Assembly: GCA_902785695.1 (NCBI GenBank)
Contig: CACZZQ010000014.1
Location: 1-51,559 of the forward strand
Source of the DNA: an uncultured Prevotellaceae bacterium
Lineage (GTDB): Bacteria; Bacteroidota; Bacteroidia; Bacteroidales; Bacteroidaceae
DNA: 51,559 nucleotides
Direction: 5' to 3'
Positions within the stretch are counted from its first letter, which is position 1. Each line of letters starts with the position of its first letter. Below the pieces are notes generated by a model, which made no database searches, had not been told where the DNA came from, and was given only the letters and a program-made list of their open reading frames with translations. This document shows positions 8,437 through 15,712 of this stretch, piece after piece. The position numbers were made by a program, and so were the translations under genes.

Positions 8437-9778
8437 AAGACTTGAATTTTCTGATATGCCACATCAATATAGGGATGGTAAAGGCAAATGCAATAAAGTC
8501 GCTCGCAGGCATTGCATACCACACGCCATCGAGATCCCAGAACAGCGGGAAAACATAGGCCATAGGCAGTAAGAATATCAGCTGACGTGCCAGCGAGAGG
8601 AAGATGCTGATCTTCACTTTACCGATGCACTGGAAAAAGTTGGTAATTGTTGCTTGGGAGCCCACCACAAAGAACACCAGCATATCGAGTACGATACCAC
8701 GTGCCGACATCTCAAGCAACACGGGATCAGTAGTAAAGATACGAGCCATCTCACGAGGAAAGAGCATCGATAGAGCCCAGCCTACCAGCAGAATGCCCGT
8801 AGCCACGGTAATAGCTAACCACAGGCAACGCATCATACGGTCGTACTTCTGTGCACCATAGTTATACCCTACGATGGGCTGCATACCCTGTGTGACACCC
8901 ATCACGAACATAAAGAACACCATGACCATCGAGTTGGCTATCGAGTATGCACCCACAGCCATATCACCACCATAGCGTACAAACTGATTGTTCATGAAGA
9001 TCACGATGACGCACGATGTGCTCTGCATCAGGAAGGGCGACACGCCAATGGCAATGATATTCCTCACCAGGTCGGCTTTCAGTTTGTAGATACCTCGTTT
9101 CAGGTGCAGCAGCTCACGTTTGTCGCTGAATATCCACATCTGCCAGCAGAGTGCCAGCGACTGCGACAGCACCGTAGCCAGGGCCGCTCCTCGGATACCC
9201 CAGCGGAACCACCATACAAAGGCTATCACCAACACGATGTTACACCCCACGGTAAACAGTGTGGCATACATTGCATGACGCGGTTTGCCAGCTGCCCTCA
9301 ACACGGCATTCATGCCGAAGTACATGTGGGTCACCATGTTTCCAAGCAGAATCACCTGCATGAACTCACGGGCATAGGGCAACGTAGCATCTGATGCACC
9401 AAAGAAACGCAGGATAGGATCCAGGAATATCAGGCTGATAGCCATGAACAGGAAGCCCACGATGGTATTCAGCGTCACGGTGTTGCCCAGCAAGTGCTGA
9501 GCCGTCTGATAGTCGCGCTGTCCCAGTTTCACGCTAATGCATGTCGAGGCACCCACACCTACGGCTGCGCCGAAGGCAGCACCCAAGTTCATAAAGGGGA
9601 AAGTGATGCCCAGACCGGCAATAGCCTCAGGACCTACCACCTGACCAATCACCGAACGGTCAATGATATTATAAAGCGAACTGGCCACCATAGCCACTAT
9701 AGCTGGCAGCGCATATTGCCAAAGCAATTGCCCCACCGGTTTCTGACCCAATTCCAGTGCTTGCTGTCTATTATCCAT
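8414..9778 (-). CDS. MATE family efflux transporter
   Basis: A 454-residue multidrug and toxic compound extrusion transporter with about twelve membrane helices in two homologous halves. First half: LWQYALPAIVAMVASSLYNIIDRSVIGQVVG, GLGITFPFMNLGAAFGAAVGVGAS. Second half: ISPFLMQSTSCVIVIFMNNQFVRYGG and GVTQGMQPIVGYNYGAQKYDRM. MATE proteins export cationic drugs or metabolites by sodium or proton antiport. It is the first gene of the minus-strand block, with a TACCTTTG box 12 bp upstream of the ATG. Confidence 0.94.
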   Translation of the reverse strand: MDNRQQALELGQKPVGQLLWQYALPAIVAMVASSLYNIIDRSVIGQVVGPEAIAGLGITFPFMNLGAAFGAAVGVGASTCISVKLGQRDYQTAQHLLGNTVTLNTIVGFLFMAISLIFLDPILRFFGASDATLPYAREFMQVILLGNMVTHMYFGMNAVLRAAGKPRHAMYATLFTVGCNIVLVIAFVWWFRWGIRGAALATVLSQSLALCWQMWIFSDKRELLHLKRGIYKLKADLVRNIIAIGVSPFLMQSTSCVIVIFMNNQFVRYGGDMAVGAYSIANSMVMVFFMFVMGVTQGMQPIVGYNYGAQKYDRMMRCLWLAITVATGILLVGWALSMLFPREMARIFTTDPVLLEMSARGIVLDMLVFFVVGSQATITNFFQCIGKVKISIFLSLARQLIFLLPMAYVFPLFWDLDGVWYAMPASDFIAFAFTIPILMWHIRKFKSYGQKNHH

Positions 9779-9789
9779 ATTTCAAGTTG

Positions 9790-9797
9790 CAAAGGTA
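9790..9797 (-). promoter_or_regulatory. -7 box upstream of the MATE-led operon
   Basis: TACCTTTG on the minus strand, 12 bp before the MATE ATG at 9778, which implies a very short leader. It may drive the whole minus-strand block down to position 1053, where no gap between genes exceeds about 45 bp. Confidence 0.5.
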
Positions 9798-9805
9798 CGA
9801 AAAAA

Positions 9806-9843
9806 AGGTAAAAGGTAAAAGTGAAAAGTGAAAAATTTGCTTC
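9806..9843 (+). repeat. Dispersed GTGAAAA(A)TTTGCT repeat, copy 1
   Basis: Serial GTAAAAG/GTGAAAAG units end in GTGAAAAATTTGCTTCC. The same core occurs near 22,600-22,636, inverted near 23,617-23,650, and at 45,286-45,344. This copy lies between the divergent MATE and protease genes. Confidence 0.6.
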
Positions 9844-9867
9844 CACCATTGATTTTATCCCTTTTCT

Positions 9868-9899
9868 TTTGTCAGATAGCAATAAAAAACGTACCTTTG
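9868..9899 (+). promoter_or_regulatory. Promoter of the subtilisin-like protease gene
   Basis: TTTG at 9868-9871 and TACCTTTG at 9892-9899, separated by 20 bp, match the Bacteroidota consensus. This sets the protease start at 9923 rather than the in-frame ATG at 9821, which lies upstream of the promoter. Confidence 0.8.
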
Positions 9900-9922
9900 C
9901 AGTCGCTAAAACTATAGAAGAC

Positions 9923-11329
9923 ATGAGACGAATAGCATGGCTCTTACTGGCTTTCCTTTGGATTTGTTCTGTATCTGCTGCAAAAATCAAATATCCTGGT
10001 AAGAGGACATTCATCTACCGCTATGCGTTAACCGACAAAACGCCAACGCCCTATTCTCTGGACAAACCACAACGGTTTCTGTCGCATCAGAGTCTGGAAC
10101 GACGCAAACGACAAGGTCTTGCGACTGATTCTACAGACTTGCCCGTCTGTAAACAGTATATCAGGCAGTTCCAAATGAAAGGCACTAAGGTAATTGGCAC
10201 CAGCCGATGGCAGAACACCGTACTGGTTCGTTCCTCCGACTCCCTGCTCTTAGCCTCTCTCGACTCTCTTCCGTTCGTCAAGAAAAGCATCTGTGTCTTT
10301 GCCTCTCCAGACTCCACCGATGTCACTGGAGATGTCCGATGGTATGTACATGAAGATTTCAACCGTTGGGACTCGGTCAAGAACGACCCCTACGGCATGG
10401 CTCGTCAACAGATCGAGACGCTTGAGGGTATCTTCCTCCATGAAAAGAAATTCACAGGCCGGGGTGTCACCATCGCTGTTTTGGACGGTGGTTTCCAGAA
10501 CTATAGTCGCATCCCAGCCTTCCGATATACGGAAATTCTTGGTACATACGATTTTGTCAGGTCACGCGACGAAGAGGCCATAGGAGGTTTCGAGAGCATT
10601 GACCACGGCACTAAGGTGTTTTCCGCATTGGCGGCCTATGCCCCGGAAGTCACTATGGGTACGGCTCCTGATGCCTCCTACTGGCTGCTGCGATGCGAAG
10701 ACCCCCTGACAGAACAGCCTGTGGAAGAGGATTACTGGACGATGGCTGTTGAAGCGGCCGACTCGTTGGGTGCTGACATCATCAACTCTTCCCTGGGCTA
10801 TTATGCCTTCGACGGGGGACGGGGCAATTATCGACTGCAGGATCTCGACGGACAGACGGCTTTTATCTCGCGCACTGCTTCTATGGTGGCTCAAAAAGGC
10901 ATGATACTTTGTAATTCGGCTGGAAATTCCGGCATGGGACAATGGAAGAAGATTGGCGTGCCCGCCGATGCACCAGACATCCTGACTGTAGGAGCTTTCG
11001 ACAGAAACCGCAAGCTGGCTGCATTCTCCAGTGTGGGACCCACGCAGGACGGGCGCATCAAACCCGATGTAGTGGCACAGGGAGCACCCACCGTACTCAT
11101 ATCAGGCCGAGGCACATTGGTTCACGACATGGGAACGTCGTTCTCCACACCCCTTGTCTGCGGACTGGTGGCGTGTCTGTGGCAGGCACTGCCCCACAAG
11201 ACGGCATCAGAAATCATGGATATCGTACGACGGAGTGCCAGCCAATACCACGAACCTACCAACATCTTCGGCTATGGCATCCCCAATTTCCGAAAAGCCT
11301 TTAATGAGGAAGTGAGAAACGATGAATGA
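9923..11329 (+). CDS. Secreted subtilisin-like (S8) serine protease
   Basis: A 468-residue protein with a signal peptide (MRRIAWLLLAFLWICSVSA), an N-terminal domain of about 165 residues that may act as a propeptide, and an S8 catalytic domain. The triad is visible: Asp188 in GVTIAVLDGGF, His228 in SIDHGTKVFSALA, and Ser406 in MGTSFSTPLVCGL, with the oxyanion Asn335 in CNSAGNSGM. The protein ends soon after the catalytic domain with no clear C-terminal sorting motif. It is probably periplasmic or exported. The start is fixed by the promoter at 9868-9899. The stop overlaps xseA by 8 bp, so a secreted protease and a DNA-repair nuclease share a transcript. Confidence 0.92.
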   Translation: MRRIAWLLLAFLWICSVSAAKIKYPGKRTFIYRYALTDKTPTPYSLDKPQRFLSHQSLERRKRQGLATDSTDLPVCKQYIRQFQMKGTKVIGTSRWQNTVLVRSSDSLLLASLDSLPFVKKSICVFASPDSTDVTGDVRWYVHEDFNRWDSVKNDPYGMARQQIETLEGIFLHEKKFTGRGVTIAVLDGGFQNYSRIPAFRYTEILGTYDFVRSRDEEAIGGFESIDHGTKVFSALAAYAPEVTMGTAPDASYWLLRCEDPLTEQPVEEDYWTMAVEAADSLGADIINSSLGYYAFDGGRGNYRLQDLDGQTAFISRTASMVAQKGMILCNSAGNSGMGQWKKIGVPADAPDILTVGAFDRNRKLAAFSSVGPTQDGRIKPDVVAQGAPTVLISGRGTLVHDMGTSFSTPLVCGLVACLWQALPHKTASEIMDIVRRSASQYHEPTNIFGYGIPNFRKAFNEEVRNDE

Positions 11330-12557
11330 CAAGACCTTTTCTTTATATGAACTGAACTGGCTGGTACGCAGGGTTATCGAGACAGAGATAAACCGCGAGT
11401 ACTGGGTTGAGGCCGAACTGTCGGAATGTCGCGAGAACAGGGGACACTGTTTCATGGAGCTCATCCAAAAGGACGAGCGCAGCAACACCCCTATTGCACG
11501 TGCATCAGCCAAATGCTGGCAGAGTATATGGTATATGCTAGCCCCCTATTTTGAACGGACTACCGGACAACCGCTTCACGCAGGGATGAAGGTGCGCCTG
11601 CAGGTCTATCCGCAGTTCCACGAGGCTTATGGCTTCTCGTGGATTATCACGGATATAGACCCTACCTACACCTTAGGGGATATGGCACGCCGCCGCCAGG
11701 AGATTATCCGTCAACTCAAGGACGAAGGCATCTTCGACCTGCAGAAGGAGCTCTCGCTGCCTCTCCTCTGCCTGAACATCGCTGTCGTCTCCAGCGAGAC
11801 AGCAGCAGGGTATGGCGACTTTGTCAACCAATTGGCTGACTCTCCCTACGACTTCCATACTCAGCTCTTCCCAGCCATCATGCAGGGTGAAGGGGTAGAG
11901 CAAAGCATTATCCATGCACTTGAGCAAATATACAAAGCAGCCCCCCATTCTGCCCCCGAGGGGGCTACTATAGCTTCAAGCACAAGGTCTACTGAAGCCC
12001 CCTCGGGGGCAGTAGGGGGGGCTTATTTCGACTGTGTCGTCATCATCCGAGGCGGCGGTGCCACTGCCGATTTATCCGGCTTCGACACCTTAGCACTGGC
12101 AGAGAATGTGGCTCAGTTCCCACTGCCCATCATCACCGGCATAGGCCACGACCGCGATGAAAGTATCCTCGATATGGTGAGTCACACGCGTGTAAAAACG
12201 CCTACTGCTGCCGCACAGCTGCTTATCTCGCACCTTGACATCACTGCCCAGCGCATAGACACCTGCGCAGAGCGCATCAACACCTTCTTCACCTTGCTCA
12301 AGACACGTGAAGAAGCCCGCATCGATAAGTTTGCCGATTACCTTCCACAGCTCATCTCTCGTCTCTTAGAACGAGAGAGCCACCGGCTGGAATTGCTGGA
12401 ACAGCGTACGAAAGCCCTTGACCCCACCCTATTGCTCAAGCGCGGCTACAGTATCACCCTACACAACGGACACCTCCTGCGGGACCCCGCCCTTCTAAAA
12501 CCAGGCGACGAAATAGAAACACGCCTCGAAAAAGGCAACATAATATCAAAAGTATGA
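11322..12557 (+). CDS. xseA: Exodeoxyribonuclease VII large subunit
   Basis: A 411-residue catalytic subunit of exonuclease VII, which degrades single-stranded DNA from both ends. It has an N-terminal OB fold (residues 8-112: LVRRVIETEINREYWVEAEL, GHCFMELIQKD), then the family core with VVSSETAAGYGDFVNQL, VVIIRGGGATADLSGFD, PIITGIGHDRDESILDMVSH and RVKTPTAAAQLL. The C-terminal strand KRGYSITLHNGHLLRD is also typical. Residues about 205-235 (starting KAAPHSAPEGAT) are not family-like. They are encoded by an 83-bp inverted repeat at 11940-12022 inserted just before the RGGG motif; the frame stays open. The stop overlaps xseB as ATGA. Confidence 0.93.
   Translation: MNDKTFSLYELNWLVRRVIETEINREYWVEAELSECRENRGHCFMELIQKDERSNTPIARASAKCWQSIWYMLAPYFERTTGQPLHAGMKVRLQVYPQFHEAYGFSWIITDIDPTYTLGDMARRRQEIIRQLKDEGIFDLQKELSLPLLCLNIAVVSSETAAGYGDFVNQLADSPYDFHTQLFPAIMQGEGVEQSIIHALEQIYKAAPHSAPEGATIASSTRSTEAPSGAVGGAYFDCVVIIRGGGATADLSGFDTLALAENVAQFPLPIITGIGHDRDESILDMVSHTRVKTPTAAAQLLISHLDITAQRIDTCAERINTFFTLLKTREEARIDKFADYLPQLISRLLERESHRLELLEQRTKALDPTLLLKRGYSITLHNGHLLRDPALLKPGDEIETRLEKGNIISKV
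11940..12022. repeat. Palindromic element inserted in frame in xseA
   Basis: Two 27-nt arms, 11940-11966 and 11996-12022, are reverse complements with two mismatches; each contains the inner palindrome GCCCCCGAGGGGGC or its complement. The spacer is 29 nt. The whole element is translated as part of XseA. A single arm-like sequence recurs in the GH115 gene at 41212-41237. Confidence 0.8.
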
Positions 12558-12733
12558 CTTACGAAGAATCACTGACACAGTTAGAACAGATTGTCCGCAA
12601 GATGGAATCTGGCGAATACAGCATAGACCAACTGGCCGAGCAGCTAAAGACCGCCCAGCAGCTCATTGCGCAATGCAAAGAGAAATTATACAAAACTGAT
12701 ACAGAAATCAAGAAAATTCTGGAAAAAAGTTAG
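12554..12733 (+). CDS. xseB: Exodeoxyribonuclease VII small subunit
   Basis: A 59-residue protein, MTYEESLTQLEQIVRKMESG..., with the XseB pattern: helix 1 (YEESLTQLEQIVRKMESGEYSIDQL), a short turn, and helix 2 (AEQLKTAQQLIAQCKEKLYK). It binds the large subunit coiled coil to form exonuclease VII. Its ATG overlaps the xseA stop (ATGA), so the two subunits are translationally coupled. The length is typical of short XseB proteins. Confidence 0.93.
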   Translation: MTYEESLTQLEQIVRKMESGEYSIDQLAEQLKTAQQLIAQCKEKLYKTDTEIKKILEKS

Positions 12734-12739
12734 AAAAAC

Positions 12740-12770
12740 TTGCACGTTAAAAGAAATATGTCTATCTTTG
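12740..12770 (+). promoter_or_regulatory. Promoter of ilvE
   Basis: TTG at 12740-12742 and TATCTTTG at 12763-12770, 20 bp apart, just after the xseB stop and 28 bp before the ilvE ATG. It shows that ilvE has its own transcription start. Confidence 0.7.
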
Positions 12771-12798
12771 CACGAAAATCACAAACAAAAGCAAAGAA

Positions 12799-13815
12799 AT
12801 GAAAGACTTAGACTGGAAGAATCTTTCCTTTGGCTACAGGCCAACCGATTACAATGTTCGTTGCTATTATCGCGACGGCAAATGGGGAGAAATAGAAGTT
12901 TGTTCTGACGAATATCTGAAACTGCACATGGCAGCCACCTGTCTGCACTACGGACAGGAGGCTTTCGAAGGCCTGAAGGCCTATCGCTGTAAGGACGGTA
13001 AGGTACGTACCTTCCGCGTTAAGGACAATGCCGAGCGTCTGCAGTCCACCTGCCGCGGCATTATGATGCCCGAAGTTCCAACAGAACTCTTCACTGAGAT
13101 GGTCAACAAGGTGGTACGCCTCAACCAGGAGTGGATTCCCACTTACGAGAGCGGTGCTACCCTTTATATCCGTCCGCTCCTTATAGGTACCAGCGCACAG
13201 GTTGGCGTTCATCCCGCTAAGGAATACTGCTTCCTGATTTTTGTAACGCCCGTAGGTCCATACTTCAAGGGTGGTTTCTCAAGTAATCCTTACGTCATCG
13301 TTCGCGATTACGACCGCTCTGCACCTCTCGGCACAGGTAAGTATAAGGTAGGTGGTAACTATGCTGCCAGCCTCTTTGCCAACAATCTGGCTCACGAGAA
13401 GGGCTATGCTTGCGAGTTCTATCTCGATGCCAAGGAGAAGAAGTATATCGACGAGTGTGGCGCAGCCAACTTCTTCGGTATCAAAGACAACACCTATGTT
13501 ACACCGAAGTCAACCTCTATCCTGCCCTCTATCACTAACCGCTCACTGATGCAGGTGGCCGAGGACTTAGGCATGAAGGTAGAGCGTCGCCAGATTCCCG
13601 AAGAGGAACTTGAGACCTTCGAAGAGGCAGGAGCCTGCGGAACGGCAGCCGTCATCTCACCTATTTCTTATATAGATGACCTCGATACCGGCAAGCGCTA
13701 CAGTTTCGGCGACCAGCCCGGCCCCATGTCCAAAAAGCTCTACGATACCCTGCGTGGCATCCAGTATGGCGAGATTGAGGACAAGCACGGATGGACCAGC
13801 GTAGTGATTGAGTAA
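12799..13815 (+). CDS. ilvE: Branched-chain amino acid aminotransferase
   Basis: A 338-residue class IV PLP-dependent aminotransferase that interconverts Leu, Ile and Val with their 2-oxo acids. The PLP lysine is in GTGKYKVGGNYAASLFA. The cofactor-binding C-terminal region is in STSILPSITNRSLMQVAEDLGM and EEAGACGTAAVISPISYI. The N-terminal segment CLHYGQEAFEGLKAYRCKDGKVRTFR is typical of the eukaryote-like BCAT2 subgroup, as is the length. It has its own promoter in the gap after xseB. No other branched-chain pathway gene is nearby. Confidence 0.95.
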   Translation: MKDLDWKNLSFGYRPTDYNVRCYYRDGKWGEIEVCSDEYLKLHMAATCLHYGQEAFEGLKAYRCKDGKVRTFRVKDNAERLQSTCRGIMMPEVPTELFTEMVNKVVRLNQEWIPTYESGATLYIRPLLIGTSAQVGVHPAKEYCFLIFVTPVGPYFKGGFSSNPYVIVRDYDRSAPLGTGKYKVGGNYAASLFANNLAHEKGYACEFYLDAKEKKYIDECGAANFFGIKDNTYVTPKSTSILPSITNRSLMQVAEDLGMKVERRQIPEEELETFEEAGACGTAAVISPISYIDDLDTGKRYSFGDQPGPMSKKLYDTLRGIQYGEIEDKHGWTSVVIE

Positions 13816-13859
13816 CCCGACAACCATTTATTCATCCAAAATAATACAACCAAACCATT

Positions 13860-14213
13860 ATGGAATTTCACTACGAACAGGCTGCTTTCAGCAATAAGCC
13901 TAACGACTACAAGACTTGGTCTATCATCAACCTCGTCGTCTCTATCGTACTCTGCTGCTCATGCTGCGGCATCATCAGCCTCGTCCTGTCAATCATCGCA
14001 CTCACAAAGTCAAACAATGTGAGCAAGTACCTGATGATGGGCGAGAACGGCATCCTACCTGCCCAGCAGGCCTCTAAAGACGCAAAGACATACAATATCG
14101 TCGCTACGGCATTGCTTGTAGTTGACTCTCTGGGAACAATCATGTACTACATCTTCTTCGGATTTGCACAGTTCTCACAAGCCTTCCAGCAAGCCATGTC
14201 CCACAATATGTAG
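13860..14213 (+). CDS. CD225/dispanin-like membrane protein
   Basis: A 117-residue protein with two membrane segments. NDYKTWSIINLVVSIVLCCSCCGIISLVLSIIALTKSNNVSKYL matches the CD225/dispanin pattern: a re-entrant or first helix with a CCSCC cysteine patch, then a basic loop. The second helix is YNIVATALLVVDSLGTIMYYIFFG. In animals the fold includes the interferon-induced IFITM proteins; the bacterial function is not known. It is followed 9 bp later by a DUF2752 gene and then by two TM2 genes, suggesting one transcript of small membrane proteins. Confidence 0.8.
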   Translation: MEFHYEQAAFSNKPNDYKTWSIINLVVSIVLCCSCCGIISLVLSIIALTKSNNVSKYLMMGENGILPAQQASKDAKTYNIVATALLVVDSLGTIMYYIFFGFAQFSQAFQQAMSHNM

Positions 14214-14222
14214 TCCGTTGAC

Positions 14223-14600
14223 ATGAAGAAATCCCTGCTCATCCTCGGCATCGCGGGTACCGCCGTCATACTGGCACTGCTCTATTTCTTCAACCCCGTG
14301 GAAACGGCATTTGCCCCCAAGTGCATATTCCACGAGTTCACAGGATTGAGCTGCTCGGGATGCGGGATGCAAAGATTTCTTCATGCTTTTATGCACGGCA
14401 GGTTCCTGGAGGCTTTCAGCTACAACTATATCCTCATCATCTTCCTGCCCTATATCGCACTCTTTGGGATAGAGCGGCTTCTGCTAACAGGAGACACGCA
14501 GATGCAGTGGCGACGCATCCTTGAAGGCCGCGTGGTCACCATTTCACTTTGTATCATCGCCCCAAGCTGGTTCGTGATAAGAAACATCTTACATATCTGA
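14223..14600 (+). CDS. DUF2752 membrane protein
   Basis: A 125-residue protein with three hydrophobic segments and the DUF2752 signature CIFHEFTGLSCSGCGMQRFLHAFMHGRFLEAFSYN: a C-P/S-G-C-G-x-x-R-like motif followed by an N-terminal helix and LIIFLPYIALFG. The cysteine pair in CSGCG could bind metal or undergo redox chemistry, which is an inference. No function is established for the family. It starts 9 bp after the CD225-like gene. Confidence 0.88.
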   Translation: MKKSLLILGIAGTAVILALLYFFNPVETAFAPKCIFHEFTGLSCSGCGMQRFLHAFMHGRFLEAFSYNYILIIFLPYIALFGIERLLLTGDTQMQWRRILEGRVVTISLCIIAPSWFVIRNILHI

Positions 14601-14633
14601 ATACTATTATTAACCAATTAAATTTTTACATCT

Positions 14634-14966
14634 ATGACACAAGAACAAGTCAATCAGCTCGTTTCTGCTAATGTAGACAAGATCGCTCCTGAATACGTTG
14701 AGCAAATCCGCGAACGCCTGCTCAACGCCGACGAAGGTACAGCACAGGCTGCCTTTGCCAGTCTGAAAGGTACCACCGCAATGACCCTCATCGCATGGTT
14801 GCTCGGTGGATGGGGTGTCGACCGTTTCATGCTGGGCGATACAGGTCTTGGCGTTGCCAAGCTGCTCACCTGCGCAGGCTGCGGCATCTGGGGTATCATC
14901 GACATCTTCACTGCAAGCAGTCGTACCAAGAAGTACAACGCCAAGAAGATCCTGGCTTCACTCTAA
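14634..14966 (+). CDS. TM2 domain protein 1
   Basis: A 110-residue protein with an N-terminal polar helix region (EQVNQLVSANVDKIAPEYVEQIRERL) and a C-terminal TM2 domain. The domain shows AWLLGGWGVDRFMLGDTGLGVAKLLTCAGCGIWGIIDIF: two short helices linked by a DRF motif, as in the family, and a basic tail. TM2 proteins are widespread but their role in bacteria is unknown. It is paralogous to the next gene (same architecture and DRFM turn). A terminator follows at 14990-15020. Confidence 0.9.
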   Translation: MTQEQVNQLVSANVDKIAPEYVEQIRERLLNADEGTAQAAFASLKGTTAMTLIAWLLGGWGVDRFMLGDTGLGVAKLLTCAGCGIWGIIDIFTASSRTKKYNAKKILASL

Positions 14967-14989
14967 ACCAGGCGAAAAAAGAACCAACC

Positions 14990-15020
14990 ACGTCCCTACC
15001 CCATCGTAGGGACGTTTTTA
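14990..15020 (+). terminator. Intrinsic terminator between the two TM2 genes
   Basis: A 10-bp stem (ACGTCCCTAC at 14990-14999 and GTAGGGACGT at 15006-15015) with a 6-nt loop is followed by TTTTTAAAA. It ends only 13 bp before the next ATG, so it may attenuate rather than block expression of the second TM2 gene. Confidence 0.75.
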
Positions 15021-15033
15021 AAACCCTACCATT

Positions 15034-15393
15034 ATGGAACAGAAACAAGCAGAGTCCCTTATCATGCTCAACAATTCCAAGCTCTCGCCCGAATATATCG
15101 AGACCATCAACGAGCAGCTTGTGAATTTGGAATACACTCAGGCAGCCATGCTCTTTGGCGACCTAAAGGATCCTACCACCGTGCTCATCATCTCCGTCAT
15201 CCTGGGCGGCTGGGGCATCGACCGTTTTATGATAGGCGACATCGGTATTGGCATTGCCAAACTGTGCATCACCGTCTTCACCTGCGGCATCCTCTCATGG
15301 ATCTGGTGGATCATCGACATCTTCCTCATCACAGAAGCCACAAGAAAAGCCAACTCAAGAAAAATAATTGAGACACTGGCGTACGCACAGTAA
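15034..15393 (+). CDS. TM2 domain protein 2
   Basis: A 119-residue paralogue of the preceding gene. The N-terminal helix region is KQAESLIMLNNSKLSPEYIETINEQL, and the TM2 domain is VILGGWGIDRFMIGDIGIGIAKLCITVFTCGILSWIWWIIDIF with a basic tail. Both proteins share the layout polar helix, GGWG-DRFM turn, second helix, so they probably arose by tandem duplication. The gene is separated from its paralogue by a terminator hairpin. Confidence 0.9.
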   Translation: MEQKQAESLIMLNNSKLSPEYIETINEQLVNLEYTQAAMLFGDLKDPTTVLIISVILGGWGIDRFMIGDIGIGIAKLCITVFTCGILSWIWWIIDIFLITEATRKANSRKIIETLAYAQ

Positions 15394-15459
15394 ATGTGCC
15401 ACTTAATATGCCAACGTGAGTTCATCGAACTCTGTTTGGTATGACTTTGATGAGGAATG

Positions 15460-15529
15460 AAAAAAAATTTTGGCCATTATTCTTTAAATTCTGGCCAAAA
15501 TTCAAAAAATAATGGCCAAAATTTTTTTT
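15460..15529. terminator. 22-bp perfect inverted repeat, probable bidirectional terminator
   Basis: The arms 15460-15481 and 15508-15529 are perfect reverse complements with a 26-nt spacer. Each arm carries TTTTGGCCATTATT or its complement, and a third TGGCCA lies in the spacer (15492-15497). A-run on the left and T-run on the right would give a U-tail on both strands. It lies between the convergent TM2 and secreted-protein genes. The remainder of the gap 15394-15712 shows no gene. Confidence 0.65.
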
Positions 15530-15712
15530 ACATCATTCTTCATCGTCCCATGAAGAGTTGCTTTCGCGTGAAGCAGCCATCGTTTGAGCATTCCCTTCTT
15601 TATAGGAATTCGTAGTATGTATACTTGTATTCAGAAGAGCAACAGGTGCTGTCTGTATTACGATGACGGAGGGCTTCGAATATCTTGTTTTCATCTTTTT
15701 CATTTGTCTTTA

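Noticed and set aside
9821-9922. Longer start of the S8 protease at 9821
   Set aside because: It lies upstream of a consensus promoter at 9868-9899 and would bury the signal peptide.
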